Below are positions 28,666-37,264 of a stretch of DNA of 60,493 nt, piece after piece; within the stretch, counting starts at the first letter, position 1, and every line of letters starts with the position of its first letter. This DNA comes from Bacteroidota bacterium (lineage in GTDB: Bacteria > Bacteroidota > Bacteroidia > Chitinophagales > Chitinophagaceae). The notes under the pieces are model-generated. The model searched no databases. It was not told the origin of the DNA and worked only from the letters and a program-made list of their open reading frames with translations. The stretch is taken from contig SYEV01000103.1 of assembly GCA_005800655.1 (NCBI GenBank), positions 1-60,493 on the forward strand. The letters are read 5' to 3'. Both the position numbers and the translations under genes were made by a program.

Positions 28666-29460
28666 CTACTCTACTACTTCCATCAATGAGGTTAAGGGAT
28701 GTCGGATGTTTTCATAGCCATCTAAGTCTACTTTAATACTTCCAACAACAATCGGTGTTTCAATACGAACGGGGATATGGTTTTCATCATCCGTTACCCA
28801 TACAATCATTTTTTCACCACCATCAAACATACTGCCCTTCACCAATAAGGGCGCTAATTTAATTACTTTAAAGCGACCATATTGAGTCGTGATTTCAGAA
28901 CGACCTAAAAATTTAAAATAGGAAGGATATAAATTATCGTCAATGAAAAAACTCAAATTGATTTTATCGTTGATTTGACATTTTTCATAATTAATATTTC
29001 GTGCTGCATAAATAGCACTAATAACATCAAATGTACAATCGGCTGTATTAAACACACCTGCTTCACTAGTGGCTGTATTATTTTTTTGATCAAATAACAC
29101 TTCTTGCTTTTTATGAAAGCTGCCTTCGTTAATATGTCGGGTAAATTGATAGGGCAATAAGGTTTTAGCATCTACCACTGACTCATATTTGTCTCTGACT
29201 TTGAAAATCCAATCATATTTTGAATTAGAACGGCCATTGAGTGTAAATGTATAGGCCGGGGTATTATTCCAAGAAGATGATTTTATGCTGAACTCCGCCT
29301 TACCTGCATTCACATACAGACCAATCACATTATAATAAATCGTGTATCTCACTTTTTCGCCAGTTTGATAGGATTTGTTGATTTGATTGCACAGGCCATC
29401 CCGTTCCTTAACAGGAAAAAAAGATAATAAAGAACTTAATATTATGAATAAAATATACAC
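28666..29460 (-). CDS. DUF3108 exported protein
   Basis: 264-residue protein with a hydrophobic N-terminal signal (residues 1-16). A beta-rich body resembles DUF3108: the start around TGEKVRYTIYYNVIGLYVNAG and the later IVWVTDDENHIPVRIE are typical. DUF3108 proteins are periplasmic with a fold reminiscent of lipoprotein-binding barrels; function unknown. The start is GTG 29460, as no ATG fits. It lies 49 bases downstream of the flippase-like gene on the same strand, so both may act in the envelope. Confidence 0.75.
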   Translation of the reverse strand: MYILFIILSSLLSFFPVKERDGLCNQINKSYQTGEKVRYTIYYNVIGLYVNAGKAEFSIKSSSWNNTPAYTFTLNGRSNSKYDWIFKVRDKYESVVDAKTLLPYQFTRHINEGSFHKKQEVLFDQKNNTATSEAGVFNTADCTFDVISAIYAARNINYEKCQINDKINLSFFIDDNLYPSYFKFLGRSEITTQYGRFKVIKLAPLLVKGSMFDGGEKMIVWVTDDENHIPVRIETPIVVGSIKVDLDGYENIRHPLTSLMEVVE

Positions 29461-29509
29461 AGGAGCTTTAATTTAAAATGACGCATTTGATAATTAGCAT
29501 CATGCAAAA

Positions 29510-30427
29510 TTATTGCTTTATGCGGAAATTAATTAATAAAAATGCCCCAATGAGGGCAGGTAATAAAAAGTTAACTGCCCAAATGATGGTACTTAAGCAT
29601 ATCAGCATTAAACTATTGTTATAGTAGGGTTCCAATAACACTACTATAATTTGTCCACGTATCACTAAACCCGTTAAACTGATTGAAGGAATGATACTTA
29701 GTAGTAAAAACAACACCCCTAGAGCAATCCATAAATCAATATTCGCAATAGGTATGTTTAACATTTTAACTGCCCAAGTATATTGAAGCACAAAAACAAC
29801 ATATTTAAAAAAAGAAAGAACCAATAAATTCAATTTTAATTTATTTTCAATTTGGAGTTTATTTATTTTGTTTAACCACCCTTTAAATTGTCCTGGATGA
29901 AAATAAACAAGTAAAGCAGCGACCAAGCCCAATGGCATAAACCATTTGATCCAAGGGAAAAAGGGCAGGTTAAAAAAAAGTGTAATACTCCCAATGCTGA
30001 TGGTAATGATGAGTTGCGCATAGGAGGACCAAGCCAATTGTGCCACCCCTTTAATTTTACTTCCCGGAGGTAGCAATAAAATGCGTCCTACATAGTCACC
30101 CGAACGCGCGGGGGTAAAAAAAGCAAAAGCTTGTCCAATCAAAACAGACTTATAAGATTTAAAAATTGAAATGGGGCTCCAGGATGCAAGTAATTTTTGC
30201 CACTTGATGGCTTCCATTAAATAGTTTAATAAAAAAAGAAATAGCAAAACTGACCATTCAAAAAAAGTAACTTTCTCAAACTGAATTTTAATGTCGGCTG
30301 AGTATTGATTCAAATTTTCATTGTGCGCTACTTTATTATAAATAGCGACCAAGCAAACTACAAATAGGATTAATCCAATTGATTTATTTCCCCAACTGCG
30401 TAAACGATTTATTAATACCTCCTTCAT
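29510..30427 (-). CDS. Flippase-like integral membrane protein (UPF0104/LPG synthase TM)
   Basis: 305-residue protein with about eight transmembrane helices. It belongs to the family of the membrane domain of lysylphosphatidylglycerol synthase (MprF flippase half), recognised by GQAFAFFTPARSGDYVGR in the N-terminal half. It has no aminoacyl-transferase domain. It may move a lipid across the inner membrane; the substrate is not known. The ATG at 30427 diverges from ruvC, with 42 bases between the two starts. Confidence 0.78.
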   Translation of the reverse strand: MKEVLINRLRSWGNKSIGLILFVVCLVAIYNKVAHNENLNQYSADIKIQFEKVTFFEWSVLLFLFLLNYLMEAIKWQKLLASWSPISIFKSYKSVLIGQAFAFFTPARSGDYVGRILLLPPGSKIKGVAQLAWSSYAQLIITISIGSITLFFNLPFFPWIKWFMPLGLVAALLVYFHPGQFKGWLNKINKLQIENKLKLNLLVLSFFKYVVFVLQYTWAVKMLNIPIANIDLWIALGVLFLLLSIIPSISLTGLVIRGQIIVVLLEPYYNNSLMLICLSTIIWAVNFLLPALIGAFLLINFRIKQ

Positions 30428-30469
30428 TGGCGGTAAAGTTCGGAATTTGCCATCATATTTGTAACTTTA

Positions 30470-31036
30470 ATGCAAATGTCAAAAACACCCATTATTTTAG
30501 GAATTGACCCAGGAACACAGATCCTAGGTTTTGCTATTTTAAAAGGCGGCAGTAAGCCTTCTTTAATACATATGGATGTATTGAAATTGACCAAGGAAAA
30601 GGACATTTACGCGCGCCTGCAATTAATACACGCTAAAATCATTGAACTCATCGAAAAATACGAACCTGCCCATTTTGCCATTGAAGCCCCCTTTTTTGGA
30701 AAAAACGTACAAAGTATGCTCAAGTTAGGGCGCGCGCAAGGAGTAGCGATTGCGGCTGCGATGCAGTTTAAATTACCGGTGACTGAATATGCACCAAAAA
30801 AAGTAAAACAATCCATTACGGGCAATGGAAATGCTGATAAGGATATGGTCTGGAAAATGTTGGAGCGAATTTTAGATTTAAAAAAACAACCGCAATATTT
30901 TGATGCCACCGATGCACTCGGTGTGGCACTTTGTCATTGGTATCAAATGAGTAGCCCAGTGATGCCGGCTGCGAAAGGTTTAAAAGGTTGGGATGCATTT
31001 TTAGCAAAAAATCCAGGAAGACAAAAACTTAAATAG
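30470..31036 (+). CDS. ruvC: Holliday junction resolvase RuvC
   Basis: Endonuclease that cuts four-way junctions after RuvAB branch migration. The four acidic metal ligands are visible: Asp13 in LGIDPGT, Glu72 in FAIEAPFFG, and Asp145 and Asp148 in FDATDALGVAL. The family helix KLGRAQGVAI is also present. 188 residues, slightly longer than E. coli RuvC (173) owing to a basic C-terminal tail. ATG 30476 (MSKTPIIL) is an alternative start two residues in. It is convergent with the HIT gene. Confidence 0.95.
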   Translation: MQMSKTPIILGIDPGTQILGFAILKGGSKPSLIHMDVLKLTKEKDIYARLQLIHAKIIELIEKYEPAHFAIEAPFFGKNVQSMLKLGRAQGVAIAAAMQFKLPVTEYAPKKVKQSITGNGNADKDMVWKMLERILDLKKQPQYFDATDALGVALCHWYQMSSPVMPAAKGLKGWDAFLAKNPGRQKLK

Positions 31037-31084
31037 GGGCGCATTTATATTCTCATAATAAAATTATACGCCACTTAAAATTGC

Positions 31085-31486
31085 TTACCCATTCAAATGT
31101 GATTGAATGGTTTTTTGAATTTCCTCAAATTCTTCCTTGGATAATTTTAATTTGGGTTGTGAAAATTCCATATCCTTTGCTTCATTAATAGGAATCAAGT
31201 GTACATGTGCATGCGGCACTTCCAAACCCACGGTAACCATGCCCACGCGATTACATGGGAAGCTTTGTTCGATAGCTTTGGCAATGGGTTTTGCAAAAAT
31301 TAATAACGACCCTAAAAAATCATCCGGCACTTCAAAAATTTTATCAACTTCTATTTTAGGCACCACCAGTACATGCCCTTTTTGTAAAGGGAAAATATCC
31401 AAGAAGGCGAAAAATTGATCCGATTCCACAATTTTATAAGAAGGAATTTCGCCCGCGATAATTTTTGAAAACAAAGTCATAGTCAT
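31085..31486 (-). CDS. HIT-family nucleotide-binding hydrolase
   Basis: 133-residue histidine-triad protein with PHAHVHLIPI (His92, His94, His96). The middle His is the nucleophile in HIT hydrolases that cleave AMP from small molecules. The N-terminus SKIIAGEIPSYKIVE is typical of the bacterial HinT/HIT group. It lies 94 bases downstream of greA, beyond a terminator, so it is probably transcribed separately. ATG 31480 (third residue) is an alternative start. Physiological substrate unknown. Confidence 0.9.
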   Translation of the reverse strand: MTMTLFSKIIAGEIPSYKIVESDQFFAFLDIFPLQKGHVLVVPKIEVDKIFEVPDDFLGSLLIFAKPIAKAIEQSFPCNRVGMVTVGLEVPHAHVHLIPINEAKDMEFSQPKLKLSKEEFEEIQKTIQSHLNG

Positions 31487-31509
31487 TGTATTGAAACACT
31501 AATTTAATT

Positions 31510-31549
31510 AAAAAAACAAAGCGCCCACAAGATTAATGTGCGCGCTTTG
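31510..31549 (-). terminator. Rho-independent terminator after greA
   Basis: On the minus strand, CAAAGCGCGCACA (31549-31537) pairs with TGTGGGCGCTTTG (31529-31517), with one mismatch in 13 and a 7-base loop, followed by a T run. It ends greA transcription before the HIT gene. Confidence 0.85.
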
Positions 31550-31580
31550 ATGCAGTCTAATAGTAATGTATGCTACTTTA

Positions 31581-32057
31581 CTAAATAGTAATATTATCAA
31601 TCATAAATTTCATAGTACCATTTGGCGCAACCACTTCGGCAATTTCGCCCACTTTTTTGCCTAATAAGCCTTTTCCAATCGGCGAGGATGCTGAAATTTT
31701 ACCAGCTTTTAAATCCGCTTCCTTTTCTCCCACCAAATGATAAGTCATTGTTTTTTTAGTCGCTTGATTGGTAATCGTCACCTTAGTTAAAATAGTCACC
31801 TTACTTGTATCAATGGTACTCGTATCCACGATCTTTGCATTGGAGATGGCAGATTCGTGTTGCTTAATTTTTGCTTCTAACATGCCTTGTGCTTCCTTTG
31901 CCGCATCATATTCTGCATTTTCTTTTAAATCCCCTTTTTCTCTAGCTTCCGCAATAGCCCTAGAAGCCGCAGGACGATCCACCGATTTCATTCGATGTAA
32001 TTCCTCACGCATCTTATCAAAAGTCTCTTGCGTAACATACATATTAATTTCACTCAT
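31581..32057 (-). CDS. greA: Transcription elongation factor GreA
   Basis: Rescues backtracked RNA polymerase by stimulating transcript cleavage through the secondary channel. The N-terminal coiled coil (about 1-75) carries the acidic tip motif KGDLKENAEYDAAKEAQ, with the catalytic-tip Asp and Glu. The C-terminal FKBP-like domain ends with SPIGKGLLGKKVGE. ATG 32057 gives MSEINMYVTQ and 158 residues, the E. coli GreA length; an in-frame start at 32096 would add 13 hydrophobic residues unlike the family. A terminator follows. Confidence 0.95.
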   Translation of the reverse strand: MSEINMYVTQETFDKMREELHRMKSVDRPAASRAIAEAREKGDLKENAEYDAAKEAQGMLEAKIKQHESAISNAKIVDTSTIDTSKVTILTKVTITNQATKKTMTYHLVGEKEADLKAGKISASSPIGKGLLGKKVGEIAEVVAPNGTMKFMIDNITI

Positions 32058-32135
32058 ACAGTTCACTTTAGTTATAAAAAAAATACAACGCCACATAAAT
32101 GAAGCGTTGCACTATGCAAAGATATTAAATTAAGG

Positions 32136-33059
32136 TCAAATAATGCCTAATTTTCCTAGTAGGATTTGAGACATCTTCAAATAGGCCTCATGGCTATACC
32201 CTGCGATATGCGGGGTTAAAATGAAATTGGGATATGCCATAAAGGCCTGTAAACGCGCCTGTTCTGATGAGCTATAACTGTCTAATTGTTCGTTTTCAAG
32301 TACATCCATTCCTACTCCGCTAACTAATTGATTTTGAAGCGCTTTAAGCAAAGCATCGGTATTGGTCACCGCACCCCTACAAGTACTTAAAAAATAGGGT
32401 TTTTGAACACAAGCATTAAAAAAGGAATCATTCGCATAATGGTGGGTGAGCTCTGTTAATGGTAGATGCAAACTAATCACATTCGCTTGTTTTTGTATTT
32501 CTTGCAAACTCACTTGTTTAATTTGTGCGGTATCAAAGTTTGTTTTGTAAATATCATGGGCTAATATTTTGACATCAAACCCTGATAAAACTTTTGCAAA
32601 AGCACTACCCGTATTTCCAAAACCAATAATACCCACTGTTTTTCCAGTAAGTTCATCTGCCCTATTCGCATCACGTATCCATTGCCCACTTTTTATTTCA
32701 GCATAAGAACTATGAATATGATTCATTAAACTTAATAATAAACCTAAAGTATGCTCGCCTACGGTGGTGCAATTTCCTTCGGGGCTACTCACACATTGAA
32801 TATTTTTTGAAGCAGCAAATTCGGTATCAATTAATTCCATACCACTTCCGATACGACCAATCCATTTTAATTGCGTTGCCGCACTAATTATAGATTGATC
32901 AATTTTTAAACGCGTTGTAACGACCAATCCTGTTGCAGTATCAATGATTTTTGACAAAGCATCGTAGGTAATAGCAGGCTCATACATTACCTCATACCCA
33001 TGCTGCGTTAATGTTTCCATTAAAAGAGGATGTGCAGGTGCTGTAATAATAATTCTCAT
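32136..33059 (-). CDS. D-2-hydroxyacid dehydrogenase
   Basis: NAD(P)-dependent oxidoreductase of the SerA/PGDH superfamily, 307 residues. The nucleotide-binding motif GFGNTG is at 146-151. The catalytic triad fits Arg228 (STCRGAVT), Glu257 (DVLENE) and His284 (LTPHIAG), with Arg-Glu spacing of 29. It lacks the ACT domain of E. coli SerA, so it may be a short phosphoglycerate dehydrogenase or another 2-ketoacid reductase. The start is ATG 33059 (MRIIITAPAHP); ATG 33065 is two residues earlier. It lies between rsmA and greA on the same strand. Confidence 0.85.
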   Translation of the reverse strand: MRIIITAPAHPLLMETLTQHGYEVMYEPAITYDALSKIIDTATGLVVTTRLKIDQSIISAATQLKWIGRIGSGMELIDTEFAASKNIQCVSSPEGNCTTVGEHTLGLLLSLMNHIHSSYAEIKSGQWIRDANRADELTGKTVGIIGFGNTGSAFAKVLSGFDVKILAHDIYKTNFDTAQIKQVSLQEIQKQANVISLHLPLTELTHHYANDSFFNACVQKPYFLSTCRGAVTNTDALLKALQNQLVSGVGMDVLENEQLDSYSSSEQARLQAFMAYPNFILTPHIAGYSHEAYLKMSQILLGKLGII

Positions 33060-33095
33060 TGCCATTGTACAATATTTTTATTTCGAAAATGCAGT

Positions 33096-33863
33096 TTAGG
33101 TTGAAGCGATGTGCATTTTAAAAGTTAAGGCCGCATAATCTTCAAAAGTTAAATTTTCGGCACGTTTGGTGAAAATTGGATCCTCTAGTTGTGCTGCAGT
33201 AAAAAAAGGCTTCAAAGGATTGCGTAACATTTTACGGCGCTGGCCAAAAGATATCTTTACAATATGATAAAAACTTTTTTCAGTAAGCATCGTAGGAAAA
33301 TTCGCTTTCCTTTTCATTTGAATTACCCCACTCATTACCTTAGGTGGCGGTGTAAATGATTCCGGTGGCACATCAAATAAATAAGTCACATCGTAAAATG
33401 CTTGCGCTAATACACTCAAAATACCATAAGCTTTTGAATTGGGCTTTGCAGCTATACGCTCTGCTACTTCCTTTTGAAACATCCCAATCATCACCGGCAC
33501 TTGCAATTTCCAATCCAGTACTTTATAAACAATCTGTGTAGATATATTGTAAGGGAAATTACCCACCACTACAAATTCATCTGAAAACGGGATATTCATT
33601 TCTAAAAAATCGGCATTGATCAATTTACCCTGCAATTCAGGATACGTATGCAATAAAAAATTGACCTTTTCGGTATCGAGTTCAATCGCCTTAAAATTCT
33701 TGGTGGGAATGTCATAAATATGCTGCGTAAGCGCCCCTCCTCCAGGGCCCACTTCCAATAATTGGGCAATTTCCTGTTCAAGCAAAGCCTCCTTAATTTT
33801 AATACAAATGGAGGCATCCTTTAAAAAGTGCTGACCCAATGATTTTTTTAGCGTGTACTGCAT
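33096..33863 (-). CDS. rsmA: 16S rRNA m6,2A1518/A1519 dimethyltransferase
   Basis: KsgA/RsmA methylates two adjacent adenines in the 3' hairpin of 16S rRNA during 30S assembly. Motifs: N-terminal KKSLGQHFLKD, SAM-binding LLEVGPGGGALT and the catalytic NFPYNIS (variant of NLPYNIS). The C-terminal helical domain has FGQRRKMLRNPLKP. Length 255 is normal. The -7 element TAACTTTG (minus, 33875-33868) ends 4 bases before the ATG, so the mRNA is probably leaderless or nearly so. It diverges from pdxA. Confidence 0.95.
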   Translation of the reverse strand: MQYTLKKSLGQHFLKDASICIKIKEALLEQEIAQLLEVGPGGGALTQHIYDIPTKNFKAIELDTEKVNFLLHTYPELQGKLINADFLEMNIPFSDEFVVVGNFPYNISTQIVYKVLDWKLQVPVMIGMFQKEVAERIAAKPNSKAYGILSVLAQAFYDVTYLFDVPPESFTPPPKVMSGVIQMKRKANFPTMLTEKSFYHIVKISFGQRRKMLRNPLKPFFTAAQLEDPIFTKRAENLTFEDYAALTFKMHIAST

Positions 33864-33867
33864 GAAG

Positions 33868-33875
33868 CAAAGTTA
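33868..33875 (-). promoter_or_regulatory. Promoter -7 element of rsmA
   Basis: TAACTTTG on the minus strand, full match to TAnnTTTG, ends 4 bases before ATG 33863. Confidence 0.5.
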
Positions 33876-33907
33876 GGTTTTTGTGCGTACTTTTACAGCC
33901 TAATCAA

Positions 33908-35005
33908 ATGGATATGACCCCGGAAATCAAAAAACCAATTATAGGCTTTACTTGTGGCGATTTAAATGGTATTGGTATCGAATTAATCATAAAATCATTG
34001 TCTGATAGTCGCTTATTGGACTTTATGGTTCCTGTAATATTTGCCAATAACAAATGCTTAAACTTTTATAAAAAAGGATTACCCGAATACACCATTAATT
34101 ATGCTTCCATTAATGATTTTTCAAAGCTAAATCCTAAGCAAGTCAATGTATTAAATTGCTGGGAGGAAGAAGTAGCCATTACCCCAGGGGAATCTACAGA
34201 AATAGGCGGTAAGTATGCACTCATATCCTTAGAAGCTGCAGTAGCAGCTTTAAAAAATAATCATATTGATGGATTGGTCACTGCTCCTATTCACAAAAAA
34301 AATATTCAATCCCCTAGTTTTAATTTTAGTGGACATACTCCTTATTTACAACATGCTTTTGGAAACACTGAAAATTTAATGTTACTAGTTGCCGATAATT
34401 TAAGAATGGCATTAGTTACAGAACATGTAACAATTCAGGAAGTAGGTAAATATATAACCAAGGAAAAAATAAAACAAAAGCTCACTATTTTAAATAGTAG
34501 TTTGAAAAAGGATTTTGGCATTGACGCACCGCGCATTGCAGTATTAGCATTAAATCCACATGCTGGTGATGAAGGTTTAATTGGTAAGGAAGAAATTGAA
34601 ATTATCAAACCAGCGATTAAAGAAAGTAAACAACAAATGTTGGTATACGGCCCTTATTCTGCAGATGCATTTTTTGCAAGAGGCCAACATGAAAAATTTG
34701 ATGGCGTATTAGCCATGTACCATGACCAAGGTTTAATTCCATTTAAATCATTGGCATTTGGTGAAGGTGTTAATTTTACTGCAGGATTGCCTATTGTAAG
34801 AACCAGTCCTGATCACGGCACTGCTTTTGATATTGCAGGTAAAAACAAAGCTGATGCAGGCTCATTTACAGCAAGTATATTTGAATGTATCAGAATTTTA
34901 CACGCACGCCAAGGCTATAGAGATATGCGCCTTAATCCAATGAAAAAAATTAGCGCCCGTATGTTTGCTGGTGCCAAAGATGAGACCCTGGAGGGGATGG
35001 ATTAA
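33908..35005 (+). CDS. pdxA: 4-hydroxythreonine-4-phosphate dehydrogenase
   Basis: Pyridoxal phosphate (vitamin B6) synthesis by the DXP-dependent route: NAD-dependent oxidation of 4-phospho-hydroxy-L-threonine. Family motifs: IGFTCGDLNGIGIELI at the start, metal-site His in NFSGHTPYL, His in AMYHDQGLIPFK and TSPDHGTAFDIAGK near the C-terminus. The start is ATG 33908 (MDMTPEIKK) or ATG 33914; an upstream TTG at 33881 would add nine residues unlike the family. About 365 residues. A 7-of-8 -7 element, TACTTTTA (33888-33895), precedes it. Confidence 0.93.
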   Translation: MDMTPEIKKPIIGFTCGDLNGIGIELIIKSLSDSRLLDFMVPVIFANNKCLNFYKKGLPEYTINYASINDFSKLNPKQVNVLNCWEEEVAITPGESTEIGGKYALISLEAAVAALKNNHIDGLVTAPIHKKNIQSPSFNFSGHTPYLQHAFGNTENLMLLVADNLRMALVTEHVTIQEVGKYITKEKIKQKLTILNSSLKKDFGIDAPRIAVLALNPHAGDEGLIGKEEIEIIKPAIKESKQQMLVYGPYSADAFFARGQHEKFDGVLAMYHDQGLIPFKSLAFGEGVNFTAGLPIVRTSPDHGTAFDIAGKNKADAGSFTASIFECIRILHARQGYRDMRLNPMKKISARMFAGAKDETLEGMD

Positions 35006-35038
35006 CAATAAATAAGTAGGGCAAACAAGATGATCTGT

Positions 35039-35671
35039 TTACAAAGGACAAGCCTTAATCAAATCTTCTAATATTGGTTTTCCCCAGTGTGGCATTACTG
35101 TAAAATCAGTTTTGACTTGATCAAATGCAAGTTTTGCTTTTTGTGCAATGGGCCTTGCGGAATTACAACCGCCCCCAAATAAAACAGGCATCTTGTATTG
35201 TAGATTGGCTTTTAAAATATAGGGTCTTGGATTATATTTATTTAACGCGATCGCCTGTTCTAATGGTTTCTTTATTCTTGATTCATACACCTTCCATCTA
35301 AATATAGGATTAACTGCCATTTTTGAAGTATAAACGATACTCTCCAAACATAGCACTTCATCACTATTATGTTTCGCCTTAGTTATCGCTAACCATTGAA
35401 TAGCTTCATTGGCAAGTTGATCGGCATCGCCCATTTTTTTCATTGCCATTCTCGCTTTTATAATGCTTGCATAATAGGCAGGTAACCAAGCAGATGGATC
35501 TTGTTTGTGCAATTCCTCCATTTTTGCAAAAGCAGAAACATATTGATCCTGGGTTTGACATTTATCTAGTAAAACGACGGCAGCTTCTAAATTTTTAGCG
35601 AACACTTTAGTTTGCGCCTGAAGCTGGCATATAAATAAGTGAAATATAACAACTAAAAAATATGGACGCAT
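35039..35671 (-). CDS. Exported hypothetical protein, TPR-like
   Basis: 210-residue protein with a signal peptide (1-19, ends CQLQAQ). A helical body follows with TPR-like spacing: DPSAWLPAYYASIIKARMA, later ANEAIQWLAITKAK, and a segment on PLEQAIALNKYNPRPYILKA. The motif FGGGCNSARP near the C-terminus is distinctive. No catalytic residues are recognised. It is the last gene of a four-gene minus-strand cluster after an ABC ATPase, a permease and a LolA-like protein, with a 2-base gap to the last. Function unknown; likely a periplasmic or surface partner of that exporter. Confidence 0.65.
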   Translation of the reverse strand: MRPYFLVVIFHLFICQLQAQTKVFAKNLEAAVVLLDKCQTQDQYVSAFAKMEELHKQDPSAWLPAYYASIIKARMAMKKMGDADQLANEAIQWLAITKAKHNSDEVLCLESIVYTSKMAVNPIFRWKVYESRIKKPLEQAIALNKYNPRPYILKANLQYKMPVLFGGGCNSARPIAQKAKLAFDQVKTDFTVMPHWGKPILEDLIKACPL

Positions 35672-35673
35672 TT

Positions 35674-36378
35674 TTAAAATATATTATTAGGTATGCCCTT
35701 GTTAATAGTATACTTGTTATAAGTTATTTCAATGGTTCCTTTTTTGTTTTTTAGCATCTTTTGTTTACTCGCAGGTTCTTCATCTCCAAACTCTAAAGTA
35801 ATACCATTCGGCAATTTATAATCTTTGGTGTTAAAACTAAAAATAATTTTACTCGCTAACCCTTGTTGGGCATAGGCGCCATATTGCATCGTAATCTCAT
35901 AACTGCCACTTTCCTTAGTTGTAGTCGCAGTTTTGTATACAAGCGCCTCCACTGAATCAATCCATAAAGTAGAAATTACCCAATCCAAATTATCGTCATT
36001 CGGAATTAATTTAATGACAGTTACCTTTTTCCCATTGAGTAATTGGGTTCCCACCGGTATGGTAGTGTACCCTTTTGTATTTAAGAGTGTATTAATGGTT
36101 AAGGAAACGCCACCTCTTGGCAATAAGGAAATTCCACCCTCTTTTTTCACTTTAAGCAAATTGGGTTTTTTGAAATATACCTTTACCTTACCTAATGAGG
36201 CTTTTATAAATGAAACATCGGTTTTCATACTACCCTCGGCCACGTAATCATTGACCAACGCTAATTTTTGTGCCACTTTTTCAATCAAGGGATCTACTTG
36301 TGCACTTGCACGTAAACTAAATAGCAAGCTCAAAAATAAAATAGCAATTGCGAATAAATAGGTGGTGAATTTTTTCAT
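35674..36378 (-). CDS. LolA/LppX-like periplasmic protein
   Basis: 234-residue exported protein; signal peptide about 1-26 (ends RASAQ). The body reads as a half-barrel of beta strands: VAEGSMKTDVSFIKASLGKV, then VKVYFKKPNLLKVKKEGG, and IDSVEALVYKTATTTKES. This pattern fits outer-membrane lipoprotein-sorting (LolA-like) proteins, which bind acyl chains. It is probably not the housekeeping LolA, since it lies directly after an ABC-2 exporter. ABC ATPase, permease, this protein and a TPR-like protein form one tight operon with gaps of 2-8 bases. Confidence 0.68.
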   Translation of the reverse strand: MKKFTTYLFAIAILFLSLLFSLRASAQVDPLIEKVAQKLALVNDYVAEGSMKTDVSFIKASLGKVKVYFKKPNLLKVKKEGGISLLPRGGVSLTINTLLNTKGYTTIPVGTQLLNGKKVTVIKLIPNDDNLDWVISTLWIDSVEALVYKTATTTKESGSYEITMQYGAYAQQGLASKIIFSFNTKDYKLPNGITLEFGDEEPASKQKMLKNKKGTIEITYNKYTINKGIPNNIF

Positions 36379-36386
36379 TGTTGGTA

Positions 36387-37262
36387 TTAGCTAAGGATAT
36401 CTTTTTTCTTAATAATGATGATAGAAGCACTTACAAATAAAATAATATGCAATGTCAATACCACTATAGATGTTTTAATTTTTGGAATGTTTAAAATACT
36501 ACCTGTAATGGCTTCATTATTGGCATTCACCTGAATATCAAAAAACTCCTTCCAATTATTCATATGCGTCGTAAACAAATAAGGCTTTACAAGTGTAAAC
36601 AAGGGGATATTCAAAGTACTCAAAATGGTAAAGAATACAATGGCACTCATGGTGCCCACAATTGGACCAATTGAGTTACTTGACAAGCTCGATAATAAAA
36701 AACCTAAACTAGTTACTGTTAATAAAGCAAAACTCGCAAATACAAAAGCACCCACATAGCGCCACAGCACATCATTTTGTTCAATCAGTACCACATAATT
36801 TGATTTCATTAAAAATAAATCATCCGTACCAAATATCCACATGCTAACAAACAATGCTAGAAAAGCCAGCCATATTAAAAGTAAAATAGTGTAAATACTT
36901 GCAGCGATGAACTTAGCCAATACCCAGCGTGTGCGACTATAGGGCGTTGTGAATAATAAACGAAGTGTGCCTAAGTTGGCCTCCCCCGAAATCATATCCG
37001 CCGCTATCAAAGCTACCAACAAGGGCACATGTACCAATAACAATTGTAATAATATATAACAAATTAAATAGCCATTCAATACTTTACCATCCACCGTTAA
37101 TGTATCATTAATATCTTTCATTAAAAAGGAAGCATAGGAATCTCCATCTATTTTTAATCCTAATTGAATCACTACAATAAGTGCCGCAATAGCGCCAAAG
37201 GCAATATACGTCCTTGGACGGCTAAATATTTTATACAATTCAACTTTGATCAGGGACCACAT
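36387..37262 (-). CDS. ABC-2 type permease
   Basis: 291-residue membrane protein with about six transmembrane helices: an N-terminal helix after the motif ELYKIFSRPRTYI, then ADMISGEANLGTLRLLFTTPYSRTRW (split motif typical of ABC-2 NatB/NosY-type permeases), and a terminal helix at about 270-285. It follows its ATPase by 2 bases, so they form one exporter. The long extracytoplasmic loop after TM1 (about residues 33-60) contains KDINDTLTVDGKVLNG. Substrate unknown. Confidence 0.85.
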   Translation of the reverse strand: MWSLIKVELYKIFSRPRTYIAFGAIAALIVVIQLGLKIDGDSYASFLMKDINDTLTVDGKVLNGYLICYILLQLLLVHVPLLVALIAADMISGEANLGTLRLLFTTPYSRTRWVLAKFIAASIYTILLLIWLAFLALFVSMWIFGTDDLFLMKSNYVVLIEQNDVLWRYVGAFVFASFALLTVTSLGFLLSSLSSNSIGPIVGTMSAIVFFTILSTLNIPLFTLVKPYLFTTHMNNWKEFFDIQVNANNEAITGSILNIPKIKTSIVVLTLHIILFVSASIIIIKKKDILS

Positions 37263-37264
37263 AA

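Noticed and set aside
31058-31084. Possible terminator between ruvC and the HIT gene
   Set aside because: No convincing stem of useful length found.
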